Source: Candidatus Woykebacteria bacterium RBG_13_40_15
GTDB taxonomy: Bacteria; Patescibacteria; Microgenomatia; Woykebacterales; RBG-16-39-9b
Reading direction: 5' to 3'
Length of the DNA: 64,000 nt
Assembly (NCBI GenBank): GCA_001816655.1
Contig: MHCP01000014.1
Location: forward strand, 27,294-91,293
Positions 15,830 through 25,410 of this stretch are shown piece after piece. The position numbers and the translations under genes are program-made. Every line of letters begins with the position of its first letter. The stretch's first letter is position 1. The notes below the pieces were generated by a model, which saw only the letters and a list, made by a program, of their open reading frames with translations, was not told the DNA's origin and did not search any database.

Positions 15830-18784
15830 ATGTTTAAAAAGGTTAGTTCCAAAGTTGATTTTCCGCAACTAGAGCGTGAAACTCTTAAATATTGGCAAAA
15901 AAATAAGATTTTAGAAAAATATCTCGCCAGAAATAAAGATTCCAAAGAAAAGTTCAAGTTTCTCGACGGTCCAATTACAGCCAACAATCCAATGGGAGTG
16001 CATCATGCTTGGGGAAGGACTTACAAAGATTTGTGGCAACGTTTTTTCAATATGTTGGGCAAACGCCAGCGTTTTCAAAACGGTTTCGATGAGCAAGGGC
16101 TTTGGGTTGAGGTTGAAGTCGAAAAGGACCTTGGATTAAAAACAAAAAAAGACATTGAAAATCTAGTTCCTGGAAACACCTTTGAATCAATTGCCAAGTT
16201 CGTCAATCTTTGTAAGGAAAGAGTTAAAAAGTATTCTGCAGTTCAAGCAGAACAGAGTAAGCGTCTGGGTTATTTCATGGATTGGGAAAATTCATACCAC
16301 ACAAGTTCCGATCAAAATAATTACGCAATTTGGAATTATCTAAAAACAGTTCACGAAAAAGGCTGGCTTTACAAAGGGAGAGACACCGTGCCTTGGTGCC
16401 CGCGCTGTGGTACCGCCATTTCTCAACACGAGATTTTGACTGAAGAATATCAAGAAATCACCCATAAAGCAGTTTACGTGCGATATCCTATTATTGGTAA
16501 AAAGAATACCTACTTACTTGTTTGGACCACGACTCCTTGGACTCTTCCAGGTAATGTTTCGACTGCTGTTAATCCTGAACTAAAATATGTAGAAATTGAT
16601 TGGGTTGTGGGAGCTCCAATCGGGGTTCCAATGGGTAACTACATAGTTTCAGATAACCTCTCAGAACGTATTTTCAAGGATTTGGACAAGGAAGAAGTAA
16701 TTCGAACTTTTTCTGGGAAAGAATTAATCGGATTAGAGTATGCGACCCCCTTCGATGATCTTGAAAGAGTTAAAAATGCAAAAAAAGAAGGAAATTTCCA
16801 TAAAGTAATCGCTTCCAAAGATTTGGTGACAGCGGAAGAAGGTACCGGTTTGGTTCATATTGCACCGGGGCAGGGGGAGGAAGATTTTAAACTTGGAAGG
16901 GAACAAGATATTCCTACAATTGAATTGATCGATGAAGGGGCTAACTATATAAACGGGTTGGGTGAATTTTCTGGAAAAAACGCCAAAGACCATCCTGAAT
17001 TAATCCTTGATTATCTCGAAAAATATGAGAATGGTAAATTTTTCTTTAAAGTCGAGGATTATAAACACCGCTATCCAACTTGTTGGCGGTGCAAGACAGA
17101 GCTTGTTTGGCGAGTGGTTGATGAGTGGTATATTGCGATGGATAAACCATCGAAGTCAAAAGTAAAAAGTCAAAATTCAAAAGTTGAGAAAAAGACTTAT
17201 CGGGAAATGATGAAAGAAGTTATTAAAGATGTTAAATGGATTCCCTCTTGGGGCTACGAGCGAGAGTTAGACTGGCTCAACAATATGCACGATTGGCTAA
17301 TTTCTAAGAAACGATATTGGGGCCTTGCGTTGCCAATTTGGGAGTGTAATAAGTGCGGTAATTTTGAGCTTGTTGGCTCAAAAGAGGAGTTAAATGAAAA
17401 AGCAGTTAGCGGTTGGAAAGAATTTGAAGGCAACTCTCCTCATAGACCTTGGATAGATCAAGTAAAAATAAAGTGTTCGAAATGTGGGGAAGTGGTATCT
17501 AGGATTCCAGATGTTGGAAACCCGTGGCTTGATGCCGGAATTGTTCCATTCTCAACTCTAAATTATTTCGAGGACAAAGATTATTGGAGAAAGTGGTTTC
17601 CAGCAGATTTTATAACCGAAGCTTTCCCAGGCCAATTTAAAAATTGGTTTTACTCGCTGATTGCAATGTCAACAGCCCTTGAAGCTACAACCCCATTCAA
17701 AACACTTTTAGGTCATGGTCAAGTGAAGGATGAAAAGGGAGAGGAGATGCACAAAAGTAAAGGAAATGCAATTGAGTTCAATGAATCAGCAGATAAAATA
17801 GGGGTTGATGTAATGAGGTGGTTATATCTTAGAACCAAACCTGAACATAATGTTAATTTTGGTTATCACGTTGCCGAAGAGATAAAGCGCTTATTCTTGT
17901 TAAGACTTTGGAATGTTTACGTATTCTTCGTTACTTACGCAAATATTGATGAATGGAATCCGACTAACAAAAAATTTAAGCCCACGAATGTTCTTGATAG
18001 ATGGGTATTTTCCAGAATGAAAGGAAATATTGAGCACGTAACTGAGGCTTTAAATGGTCTTGGGGAGAAGAAAAGGTTCGATGCAGCAGACGCCATTGGA
18101 AACGCCGAAATTTTCGTAGACGACTTATCAAATTGGTATGTGAGGAGAATAAGAGACAGAGTGGGTCCTAACGTGCCTGATGGAGAAGATAAAAAGGATG
18201 CTTATGAAACTCTTTGGGTTGTGCTGAAAAGCTACTCAAAAACCCTTGCTCCAATGGTTCCATTTATTTCGGAGGAGATATACACAAATTTAACCGGAGA
18301 ATTATCCGTCCATCTAGTTAATTGGCCTTCAGGTGATGAGTTTTTTAAAGACACAAAACTAGAGGAAGAGATGAATTTGGCAAGGGAGATTGTTGAGGCA
18401 GCCCACTCTAAACGCAAAGAAAAAGCCATCAAGGTACGTCAACCATTGGCTCTTCTTACCTACCCGAAACAAAAACTAGATACAGAAGTGGAAAAGGTAA
18501 TCGCCGCTGAGGTCAATGTGAAAGAAGTAAGATTTGATCCTAAACAAAAAGAGGGTGTAAGACTTGATGATAGAATTACTGAAGAATTAAAAGAAGAAGG
18601 AGAAGCAAGAGACTTAATACGGGCTGTTCAGGAAAAACGAAAAGAAGCTAGTGTTGAGTTTAGCGATGAAGTCACGGTTTATGCCCCGCTACCAAGTAGA
18701 AAAGATCTGGTGGATTTAGTTAAGAAAGAAACATTGGCAAAGAAGCTTATTCAATCTAACGAAATAAAAGTAGAAAAAGATTAA
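15830..18784 (+). CDS. ileS: Isoleucine--tRNA ligase
   Basis: Class I aminoacyl-tRNA synthetase charging tRNA-Ile, cytoplasmic. 984 aa. The HIGH-type motif is MGVHHAWGR near residue 60; the KMSKS-type motif is MHKSKGN near 645. WTTTPWTLPGN marks the CP1 editing domain. Several CxxC pairs (WCPRCG, CWRCK, CNKCG, CSKCG) suggest zinc binding. The FPGQFKNWFYSLIAMSTALE stretch replaces the common DQTRGWFYTLL form. No T-box leader or Shine-Dalgarno is seen upstream. The stop overlaps the rodA start by 1 nt (TAATG). Confidence 0.94.
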   Translation: MFKKVSSKVDFPQLERETLKYWQKNKILEKYLARNKDSKEKFKFLDGPITANNPMGVHHAWGRTYKDLWQRFFNMLGKRQRFQNGFDEQGLWVEVEVEKDLGLKTKKDIENLVPGNTFESIAKFVNLCKERVKKYSAVQAEQSKRLGYFMDWENSYHTSSDQNNYAIWNYLKTVHEKGWLYKGRDTVPWCPRCGTAISQHEILTEEYQEITHKAVYVRYPIIGKKNTYLLVWTTTPWTLPGNVSTAVNPELKYVEIDWVVGAPIGVPMGNYIVSDNLSERIFKDLDKEEVIRTFSGKELIGLEYATPFDDLERVKNAKKEGNFHKVIASKDLVTAEEGTGLVHIAPGQGEEDFKLGREQDIPTIELIDEGANYINGLGEFSGKNAKDHPELILDYLEKYENGKFFFKVEDYKHRYPTCWRCKTELVWRVVDEWYIAMDKPSKSKVKSQNSKVEKKTYREMMKEVIKDVKWIPSWGYERELDWLNNMHDWLISKKRYWGLALPIWECNKCGNFELVGSKEELNEKAVSGWKEFEGNSPHRPWIDQVKIKCSKCGEVVSRIPDVGNPWLDAGIVPFSTLNYFEDKDYWRKWFPADFITEAFPGQFKNWFYSLIAMSTALEATTPFKTLLGHGQVKDEKGEEMHKSKGNAIEFNESADKIGVDVMRWLYLRTKPEHNVNFGYHVAEEIKRLFLLRLWNVYVFFVTYANIDEWNPTNKKFKPTNVLDRWVFSRMKGNIEHVTEALNGLGEKKRFDAADAIGNAEIFVDDLSNWYVRRIRDRVGPNVPDGEDKKDAYETLWVVLKSYSKTLAPMVPFISEEIYTNLTGELSVHLVNWPSGDEFFKDTKLEEEMNLAREIVEAAHSKRKEKAIKVRQPLALLTYPKQKLDTEVEKVIAAEVNVKEVRFDPKQKEGVRLDDRITEELKEEGEARDLIRAVQEKRKEASVEFSDEVTVYAPLPSRKDLVDLVKKETLAKKLIQSNEIKVEKD

Positions 18785-19884
18785 TGCCAATAGCAAAACT
18801 TTTCATAAAGATAGACCTATTAATTTTTATTCCAGCGATTCTACTGAGTTGTTTTGGACTCTTAATTATTTATAGTGTCTCTTTCGAATCTGACCCATCG
18901 TTCTTTTACAGACAAGTTTTCTACCTAATTTTTTCAATAGGACTTTTTTTATTGGTATCACAAATTAGTTTTAAGACAATTATCCAATTTTCATTTATTT
19001 TATATAGTTTGATCATCCTTTTGTTGATTATTACAAATTTCTTTGGAAGCGAAGTTCAAGGGTCTGTGAGATGGTTGGATTTTGGCTTGGTGAAACTTCA
19101 GGCATCTGAGCTTGCGAAACCGGTTGTCGTTTTAGCACTTTCGTTATTTTTTGCCAAGCATCCTGCCAAGAAGCTAAAAAACTTCCTAATATCTGCGATT
19201 TTAGTAGTTATTCCGGCTGTTCTTATTTTAAGGCAACCTGACTTTGGGAACTTTTTTATTTTATTTCTCATTTGGTTTTTTATCGTCTTTGTTGCAGGAA
19301 CAAATATTATTTATTTGGTTTCTCTAGTTTTAATTTCGGCTGTTTCCTTTCCATTGCTTTGGAACCTATTAGCGAGCTACCAAAAGGCTAGAGTGACTAC
19401 CTTTTTTAATCCCAATTTTGATCCGCAAGGAGCAAGTTACAACGTTGTTCAGGCGATTATTGCGTTTGGAAGCGGACAGTTAATCGGGAGGGGATTGGGT
19501 CGGGGGACACAATCGCATTTGAATTTTTTGCCAGCAGAGCGAACCGACTTTATTTTTGCTTCGACTGGAGAAGAACTTGGTTTTCTGGGGATCAGTATAA
19601 TATTACTTCTTTTTGTTTTTTTGGTTTACCGGCTTGTGAAACTAGCACAATCTACCACGCAGATTGAAGAAAGTATATTTATTTTCGGTTCAGCGTTTGC
19701 GATTTTTCTTCAATTTTTTATAAATACAGCCGTAAATATGGGTATTTTACCGGCTACTGGTATCACTCTTCCATTTGTTTCATTTGGCGGTAGTTCCTTA
19801 GCTTCAATGTTTTTGTTTCTCGCCTTGGTGCAATCGATAATTAATCAAAAGAAAGAAAAAGCTGATGCTGTTTTAACTAGTTGA
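18784..19884 (+). CDS. rodA: SEDS-family rod-shape protein RodA
   Basis: Peptidoglycan glycosyltransferase of the elongasome, 366 aa, about ten membrane segments. SEDS features: SVRWLDFGLVKLQASELAKP near residue 95, RQPDFGN near 155, FFNPNFDPQGASYNVVQ near 210, GRGTQSHLNFLPAERTDFIF near 240 and PFVSFGGSSL near 325. RTDFIF and PE(R)-type loop wording favour RodA over FtsW. No MreB or PBP2 gene lies nearby in the window. Coupled to ileS by a TAATG junction. Confidence 0.9.
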   Translation: MPIAKLFIKIDLLIFIPAILLSCFGLLIIYSVSFESDPSFFYRQVFYLIFSIGLFLLVSQISFKTIIQFSFILYSLIILLLIITNFFGSEVQGSVRWLDFGLVKLQASELAKPVVVLALSLFFAKHPAKKLKNFLISAILVVIPAVLILRQPDFGNFFILFLIWFFIVFVAGTNIIYLVSLVLISAVSFPLLWNLLASYQKARVTTFFNPNFDPQGASYNVVQAIIAFGSGQLIGRGLGRGTQSHLNFLPAERTDFIFASTGEELGFLGISIILLLFVFLVYRLVKLAQSTTQIEESIFIFGSAFAIFLQFFINTAVNMGILPATGITLPFVSFGGSSLASMFLFLALVQSIINQKKEKADAVLTS

Positions 19885-19908
19885 CAGTTCACACTCTAAG
19901 CCTATATT
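19881..19908 (+). promoter_or_regulatory. rplU-rpmA promoter
   Basis: TTGACA (19881-19886), 16-nt spacer, TATATT (19903-19908); an alternative -10 TATTAT lies 2 nt later with an 18-nt spacer. It overlaps the rodA stop codon. Confidence 0.55.
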
Positions 19909-19945
19909 ATTTAGGCAACCAAAAGATTATTGAAAGCTTAAATTT

Positions 19946-20254
19946 ATGAAATACGCGGTTATTAGAACAGGCGGCAAGCAATATAAAGTGATGGAGGGGC
20001 AAACTTTGGTTATTGAAAAAGTCGATGTTGAAAAGGAAAAACCCATAGAGTTCGATCAAGTCCTGCTTTTAGTGGAAGACGATAAAGCAAAGATTGGACA
20101 GCCGATTCTTGAAGCAAAGGTTAAGGCAAAAGTCATCGATCATATTAAAGGTGAAAAGATTGATGTTTTCAAATATAAAGCAAAGACGGGTTATCATCGT
20201 AAAATTGGGCACCGTCAAAACTTGACAAAGGTACAGATAGAAAAGATCGGATAA
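19946..20254 (+). CDS. rplU: 50S ribosomal protein L21
   Basis: 102 aa, normal length. The start MKYAVIRTGGKQYKV and the later KIGQPILEAKVKAKVI and KTGYHRKIGHRQNLT blocks are diagnostic. L21 binds 23S rRNA with L20. It is followed by rpmA, the standard bacterial pairing. The usual third gene (obg or ysxB) is replaced here by parB. No known L21 leader structure is visible. Confidence 0.98.
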   Translation: MKYAVIRTGGKQYKVMEGQTLVIEKVDVEKEKPIEFDQVLLLVEDDKAKIGQPILEAKVKAKVIDHIKGEKIDVFKYKAKTGYHRKIGHRQNLTKVQIEKIG

Positions 20255-20299
20255 TAAAATTAGAAGTTAGTATTTAGAAATTATAAATCCGGAGACAGT

Positions 20300-20563
20300 A
20301 TGGCTCATAAAAAATCAGGTGGTTCAAAGGCAAGACAAGGTAGTAAACCAGCTGGAAAACGTTTAGGCGTAAAAATTTATGCTGGTCAGGCAGTATCACC
20401 AGGAGAAATAATTGTTCGACAAAAAGGAACGCGTTTGCATCCTGGAGAAGGGGTAAAAATTGGCAGAGACTTTACCATGTTTGCCGTAAAAGAGGGAACA
20501 GTCGCAATTAGAAACGTGAAAGGTAAAAAATTTGTGGGTATTGCTCGCGAGGCTAAAAAATGA
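20300..20563 (+). CDS. rpmA: 50S ribosomal protein L27
   Basis: 87 aa. Starts directly MAHKKSGGSKARQGSKPAGK, so it has no cleavable N-terminal extension of the Firmicutes type. GVKIYAGQAVSPGEIIVRQKG and HPGEGVKIGRDFTMFA are conserved. The N-terminal tail reaches the peptidyl-transferase centre. Its last 4 nt overlap the parB start (ATGA), so parB is translationally coupled to a ribosomal gene. Confidence 0.98.
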   Translation: MAHKKSGGSKARQGSKPAGKRLGVKIYAGQAVSPGEIIVRQKGTRLHPGEGVKIGRDFTMFAVKEGTVAIRNVKGKKFVGIAREAKK

Positions 20564-21360
20564 TGGAAACGATAGATATTGAGACACTCGAAATCGACAT
20601 TGATGTTTTACAACCAAACCCTCTGCAACCGCGAGGACAAATTTTACCGGATTCTTTGGTTGAATTGGCAGAATCTATACGGGAACACGGGATTTTGGAA
20701 CCTTTGATTGTTGCAAAGACGCCTGCTGGTTACCAAATAATCGCTGGAGAGAGGCGTTGGAGAGCATCGAAGTTGGCGGGTCTTACAAAATTACCCTGCT
20801 TGGTTAAGGAAACTTCCCCACGAGGCATGCTTGAAATGGCCTTAGTTGAAAATGTTCAACGAGTTGATTTAAACCCAATAGAGCGGGCCCAAGCATATAG
20901 AAAATTAATTGAAGAATTTTCCTTGACAGCTACTGAAATTGGCCAGCGTGTTGGGAAAAGCGGTCCCTATATCTCAAATAGTTTGAGACTGCTTGAACTG
21001 CCTGATGCTCTAAAGGATGGATTACTTTCCAGTACAATTACCGAAGGCCATGCAAAGGCTTTACTTGGGCTAGAAGATATCAACTTAATGATAGCAGGTT
21101 ACAAACAAGTTTTGTCTGAAAATCTTGGCGTTAGAGCGACAGAAGAAATGGTTCGTAGAATGAAGGCTAAAGCAGAAATAAAGCCCAAGACAAAGAGAGA
21201 GTATCAGCACTCAGAAGATATAACCAAAATTGAAAATGAAATTGCATCTTCTACAGGGTGCAAGACAAGGCTTTTGCGTTCTGCAAAAAGCGGTAGGCTT
21301 CTTTTGATTTTCACTTCAGACGATCAACTCCAAGCTATCTATAAGAAACTAACCTCCTAA
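20560..21360 (+). CDS. parB: ParB/Spo0J-like chromosome partition protein
   Basis: 266 aa CTP-dependent DNA clamp of the ParB family. N-terminal CTPase domain: QPNPLQPRG, HGILEPLIV, AGERRWRASKLAGL and ENVQRVDLNPIERAQAY boxes. A helix-turn-helix follows near residue 125-150 (TATEIGQRVGKSGPYISNSL). C-terminal part is a short dimerisation region. No parA partner or parS (TGTTTCACGTGAAACA) site is visible here. It ends convergently with lepB, overlapping by 4 nt. Confidence 0.92.
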   Translation: MMETIDIETLEIDIDVLQPNPLQPRGQILPDSLVELAESIREHGILEPLIVAKTPAGYQIIAGERRWRASKLAGLTKLPCLVKETSPRGMLEMALVENVQRVDLNPIERAQAYRKLIEEFSLTATEIGQRVGKSGPYISNSLRLLELPDALKDGLLSSTITEGHAKALLGLEDINLMIAGYKQVLSENLGVRATEEMVRRMKAKAEIKPKTKREYQHSEDITKIENEIASSTGCKTRLLRSAKSGRLLLIFTSDDQLQAIYKKLTS

Positions 21361-21929
21361 TAAGTAATTCCTTTAATTATTGAAATCTTATTGGGTGGCC
21401 AGTAACGTAGCCATGCCTTTCCAATAATCGATTTTCTGGTGATTGGACCCCACTCTCTTGAATCATAGCTGTGCGTTCTATTATCCCCCAAAACAACATA
21501 ACTGTCCGCTGGAACTTCAACTTTTTTCCCGTCTCGCAGGTAAGAGCCGCCTGATATGGGCTCAGTTATTTGATATGGTTCTGTGAGAGTAAAACCGTTT
21601 GGATGCTCGGAGTTATAAATAACGATGTGATCATTTCTAATTTCGACTTTTTCTCCGGGTAGCCCTATGATCCGTTTTATAAAGTCAACATCAGGGTTCG
21701 TTGGCGATTTAAAAACTATCACATCACCTCTCTGGGGTTTATTAAATCTGTAAGTTATTTTATCAGTTAGAATATACTGACCATCATAAAAATTAGGCTC
21801 CATACTAGCACCTTTTACTTCATGGGGTTGGATAAGGAAGATGTACAAAACTACAAATATTGCGGCAGCGACAACTACGGTTTCAATTATATCTATGAAA
21901 ATAGCCAAAATGGATGTTTTTTCTCCCAT
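21357..21929 (-). CDS. lepB: Signal peptidase I
   Basis: Membrane serine protease that removes signal peptides. 190 aa with one N-terminal membrane helix (about 10-32). Catalytic Ser is in KGASMEPNF near residue 42; catalytic Lys in DFIKRIIGLPGE near 84; box D/E GDNRTHSYDSREWGPI near 150. The short leader carries a hairpin with a U-run ending just before ATG. Convergent with parB. Confidence 0.95.
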   Translation of the reverse strand: MGEKTSILAIFIDIIETVVVAAAIFVVLYIFLIQPHEVKGASMEPNFYDGQYILTDKITYRFNKPQRGDVIVFKSPTNPDVDFIKRIIGLPGEKVEIRNDHIVIYNSEHPNGFTLTEPYQITEPISGGSYLRDGKKVEVPADSYVVLGDNRTHSYDSREWGPITRKSIIGKAWLRYWPPNKISIIKGITY

Positions 21930-21933
21930 AACT

Positions 21934-21956
21934 AAAAACTGGGTTTTTAAAACCAG
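21934..21956 (-). promoter_or_regulatory. Terminator-like hairpin abutting the lepB start
   Basis: Reverse strand: CTGGTTTT pairs with AAAAACCCAG (one bulged C; 21939-21956), followed by TTTTT (21934-21938) and then, four bases on, ATG. A promoter (TTGCGT, 18 nt, TATACT; 21964-21993) lies immediately upstream. Confidence 0.45.
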
Positions 21957-22068
21957 CAGTTTAAGTATACCTATAAAATAAATTGCTACGCAAGAGTCGT
22001 TTTGCTAAAATATCGTCGGAGCCGTTATTTTACGTCGATTGGAAGTTGTCGTAAAATTGTTTTGCTTT

Positions 22069-22144
22069 GGGCCCGTAGCTCAGTGGTTAGAGCGTTCGGT
22101 TCACATCCGAAAGGCCGATGGTTCAAATCCATCCGGGCCCACCA
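22069..22144 (+). tRNA. tRNA-Val (CAC)
   Basis: Acceptor GGGCCCG/CGGGCCC, D-arm GCTC/GAGC, anticodon stem TTCGG/CCGAA with loop TTCACAT (anticodon CAC), T-arm GATGG-TTCAAAT-CCATC, encoded CCA at 22142-22144. The flippase gene starts 5 nt after it. Confidence 0.95.
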
Positions 22145-22149
22145 TTGTT

Positions 22150-23415
22150 ATGAATATTCCTTTTAAACTTGCCTACAATACAACGGTTCAGTTTGCCGGC
22201 AGATTTATAACAGCAGTTTCTGCTGCAGGCATAACTTATTTAATAGCAAGCAAGTTTTCAGTTGGTAATTATGGTATTTACACTGCAATTTTGAGCTTTG
22301 TTTCACTATTTTATGTGTTCACTGATTTTGGATTCAATGCAATATTTGTTAGGGAGGTTGGGTTAGATTCCGAGAAGCAGAAAAGTTATTTCAAAAATTT
22401 GCTAGGGCTTCGGATTGTAACCTCAGTTCTTGTTGTTTTTATTGCGGTCGCTACGCTGTCATTTACAGATTACTCGGGGTTGGCAAAGCTGGGGATAATA
22501 ATTGGACTACTTCTTATTGTTACGCAGTCTCTTGCTGCAACTGCTTTAGCCGTCTTCCAGGCTAAAATCCGTTACGACCAAGCTTTGATTGCAGATACTT
22601 TTGGGGCGGTTGCCAACTTGGTTTTTGTTTATATAGCAGTTGTAAATTTTAGCAACATTCTTTTAGTGATTTTAGCTTTAGTTACGGGAAGTGCCGTCCG
22701 TACTATTGTAGCTTTATACTTAGCTCGGTTTCAGATTGGAGACCTCGAAATTTCATTCGATTGGATTTTCTGGAAAAAAATAATTATTCCAGCCATCCCA
22801 ATTGGGGCCTTGGCAATTTTTAGTCAATTTAATGCACAAATTGATAAGCAGATAGTTTTCTTGGCCCACTATAAAGCAAGTTTAGGATTAGAGGGCCAGA
22901 CTGCCGCTGGGATATACGGGCTGGCCTACAAAATTTTCGAGTTTGGTGTAGCTTTACCAACATTTATTATGAATGTAGGCTATCCCCTAATGATTCAAAA
23001 AAAAGAAGAAGGGGAAGAAAAGCTACTTAACTTTTCAAAAAAATTAGGCATTTTGCTACTGATAATTGGGTTTCTTGGTTTGGTTTCTGGTTGGGTGTTA
23101 TCACCTTGGGTTTTTAATATCCCAGGTCTCGAAAAGTTCTCTCAAAGTGTTCCAACACTTCGGGTTCTGTTGATCGGATTGCCCTTGTTTTTTATTACCC
23201 CTGTATCTTTGTGGCTAGCAATTTCAATAAATAAGGAAAAGGAGATGATGTTTATTTATGGGTTTGTGGCCGCACTTAATTTAGTTGCGAATTTGTTTTT
23301 CGTACCTTCGTTTGGTTACAATGCCGCGGCTGTAATTACTGTTGTAAGTGAGGGTTTGATCCTACTGTTAAGTTTTGGGGTTTTGTGGCTGGAAATTAAG
23401 AAGATAAAGACATGA
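22150..23415 (+). CDS. Polysaccharide flippase (Wzx / MVF superfamily)
   Basis: 421 aa, 12 or so membrane helices. The frame is open further upstream but that part translates tRNA-Val, so ATG 22150 is the start. The N-terminal TTVQFAGRFITAVSAAGITY and SKFSVGNYGIYT segments and the repeating helix pattern are those of oligosaccharide flippases that move lipid-linked glycans across the membrane. It overlaps the next gene, an O-antigen-ligase-like protein, by 4 nt, so both likely serve one surface-glycan pathway. A MurJ role is less likely given that pairing. Confidence 0.85.
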   Translation: MNIPFKLAYNTTVQFAGRFITAVSAAGITYLIASKFSVGNYGIYTAILSFVSLFYVFTDFGFNAIFVREVGLDSEKQKSYFKNLLGLRIVTSVLVVFIAVATLSFTDYSGLAKLGIIIGLLLIVTQSLAATALAVFQAKIRYDQALIADTFGAVANLVFVYIAVVNFSNILLVILALVTGSAVRTIVALYLARFQIGDLEISFDWIFWKKIIIPAIPIGALAIFSQFNAQIDKQIVFLAHYKASLGLEGQTAAGIYGLAYKIFEFGVALPTFIMNVGYPLMIQKKEEGEEKLLNFSKKLGILLLIIGFLGLVSGWVLSPWVFNIPGLEKFSQSVPTLRVLLIGLPLFFITPVSLWLAISINKEKEMMFIYGFVAALNLVANLFFVPSFGYNAAAVITVVSEGLILLLSFGVLWLEIKKIKT

Positions 23416-24683
23416 AAATATTACAAATTTTGGTAGCCGTAACTTTGATTTTCCTTCCGCTTTATGTAATTCGTTGTAAAAATTTTTCCTGGTGTTCTTC
23501 TTCGGTACCATTTACATTGTTGGAGGTTTTGATTTTGATTACTTTTGCCGCCTGGGTTGTGTGGAAGGTATATCTAGCTAAAAAAGGGGAAAAAGTCTCT
23601 TGTAGCCTTTATGAAAGCCTTAGAAGACCATTTTTTTGGCCCCTAGTGGTATTTTTAATTCTTGCTACCATTTCCTTGTTTATTTCGCCAGATATTAGGT
23701 CTGCCGCAGGTATTTGGAAAGCCTACTTTATCGAGCCGGCCTTGCTTTTTATTGTAATTACCGACCTTGCTTCACGTAAAAAATCACTTAATTGGCTTAT
23801 TTTACCTATGATTTTCTCAGGCCTATGGGTTTCTGCTATAGCGATATGGCAAGTAATAGCGGATGTGCCTCACTTTAGTTTGAGTTTAACTAGAATTGAA
23901 AGGGTTACAAGCGTTTATAACACGCCAAATAGCCTTGGTTTATACCTAGGCCCGCTTTTTTTATTGACTAGCGGATTTTTAGCCGGAACATTTAAAAGCA
24001 GAAAATATGGTCTTCAGAAGGTTGTTTTAATTTCTTTTCTTAGCGCATGTCTAATCTCGTTTTTGCTGACTATATATTTGAGCGGTAGTAGAGGAGCACT
24101 TTGGGGCTTACTTTTTTCGGTTTTATTTTTCTTCTCTTTGGCTGTTTATTCAAAAGTAACAAAAAAGATTAAGAACCTACTTAAAATAACTTTTTTTCTT
24201 GGGATAGTGGCTTTTTTGGCAGGCTGTTTTTTTTATTTTATCAATATAGATAAAATTGTTGCTGAGAGTAGTCAAGAGGTGAGGAATAGCTATATTTCAC
24301 GTTTGTGTATGTGGCAAGGAACTAAGAGAATAGTAAGCGAGAAGGCAATTACTGGAATTGGCCTTTCTGGTTTCCCGGCGGTTTACCCACGTTATGCTAC
24401 CTGCGAGCCATTTCATTATCAGTATCCTCATAATATCTTTTTGAATTTCTGGGCCGAACTTGGGCTTTTTGGGTTGGCTGCTTTCCTTTGGATTACATTT
24501 AAATACGTTGAGGTGATAAGTAAAGTCCCCCGCAGCTTCTTAGCTTTTGGTTTATTTTCGGTGATTGTCTATATATTCATTCACGGTTTAGTGGATGTTC
24601 CGTACTTTAAAAACGATTTAAGTGTACAGTTTTGGGTATTTCTAGCGATGGTGGGTTGGTTTGATAATGTTTATAAGGGCTAG
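23412..24683 (+). CDS. O-antigen ligase / polymerase-like membrane protein
   Basis: 423 aa with about 11 membrane helices and a large extracytoplasmic loop near residues 285-345. The signature SGSRGALWG near 225 and the loop elements GIGLSGFP and YPHNIFLNFWAELGLFGL are typical of the Wzy_C/WaaL family, which join glycans to a lipid or protein acceptor. Patescibacteria lack lipopolysaccharide, so S-layer or pilin glycosylation is a more likely use; that is an inference. Translationally coupled to the flippase by ATGA. Confidence 0.82.
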   Translation: MKILQILVAVTLIFLPLYVIRCKNFSWCSSSVPFTLLEVLILITFAAWVVWKVYLAKKGEKVSCSLYESLRRPFFWPLVVFLILATISLFISPDIRSAAGIWKAYFIEPALLFIVITDLASRKKSLNWLILPMIFSGLWVSAIAIWQVIADVPHFSLSLTRIERVTSVYNTPNSLGLYLGPLFLLTSGFLAGTFKSRKYGLQKVVLISFLSACLISFLLTIYLSGSRGALWGLLFSVLFFFSLAVYSKVTKKIKNLLKITFFLGIVAFLAGCFFYFINIDKIVAESSQEVRNSYISRLCMWQGTKRIVSEKAITGIGLSGFPAVYPRYATCEPFHYQYPHNIFLNFWAELGLFGLAAFLWITFKYVEVISKVPRSFLAFGLFSVIVYIFIHGLVDVPYFKNDLSVQFWVFLAMVGWFDNVYKG

Positions 24684-25405
24684 CTTTTGACAACCACTGT
24701 TAAATTGGTAGTCTTTGTATTTCCCGCTTTATCTTTAGCTCTAACTTCAATTTTTGTTTCTCCAGCTGAAACAGACAAGACATAAGAAAAACTGTTGTTT
24801 TGATAAATTGGGGTTTGAATTGAGTTTATGAAAACTGTTGTATCGGGTTCAGTTGTTCCTTTTATCGTTACATTTTTGGTTTCTTTTCCAAATACTTGCC
24901 CATTTACTGGTTCTGAAACTGTTAAAGCTGGTTCTGTTTTGTCTAAGGTTATAGTTGCTCTTTCCTCTTGGGTCTCTCCAGATTTGTCGGAGGCAGCTAT
25001 TTTTATAAAATTAAGGCCCTCGTTAAGAGAGACGTCAGTAAAGGCGAATTTTCCAGCGTTGTCCGTAACTGTTTTTCCAGTTTCAGTTCCGTTCAAATAA
25101 AGTAATACATTTACCCCGGCGGTAGTTGAACCTGAGATTGTAATCTTTTCTTTGTTGGTGAATTCAGGTAGGGAAGAAAAAGTAGGTTTGGTTAAAGGAA
25201 TATTAAGATCGGTGGACTCTTCAGCGTCTTTACTGTTTAAGCCGCCTATTATTTGGACAAAAGTAATTCCCCAAAACCAAATTACCAAAATTAAAACGGC
25301 CGTTATACCAATAATTATTGCTAATCGGCGGTAGATCTGTTTATTTTCCTGATTGAATTGACGGTAAGTGTAAGCTGGCACTCCCGCACGGATTTTTCTT
25401 TTCAT
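24680..25405 (-). CDS. Membrane-anchored protein with bacterial Ig-like domains
   Basis: 241 aa. Basic cytoplasmic N-terminus, one membrane helix at about 27-50, then two beta-rich Ig-like repeats outside the cell: FTNKEKITISGSTTAGVNVLLYLNG-type (described by its ends, about 85-155) and a second from about 160 to 241 with VTIKGTTEPDTTVFING-like wording. Each repeat has the xGxTxPxxxVxVN pattern of glucodextranase-B-like or Big domains. No enzyme motif. Probably a surface or wall-contact protein. It starts 5 nt after the 3' exon of an interrupted tRNA; AAGGAA serves as its ribosome site. Confidence 0.75.
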   Translation of the reverse strand: MKRKIRAGVPAYTYRQFNQENKQIYRRLAIIIGITAVLILVIWFWGITFVQIIGGLNSKDAEESTDLNIPLTKPTFSSLPEFTNKEKITISGSTTAGVNVLLYLNGTETGKTVTDNAGKFAFTDVSLNEGLNFIKIAASDKSGETQEERATITLDKTEPALTVSEPVNGQVFGKETKNVTIKGTTEPDTTVFINSIQTPIYQNNSFSYVLSVSAGETKIEVRAKDKAGNTKTTNLTVVVKS

Positions 25406-25410
25406 TTCCT

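Noticed and set aside
22039..22149. Upstream extension of the flippase gene
   Set aside because: The extension translates tRNA-Val; ATG 22150 after the tRNA is the sensible start.
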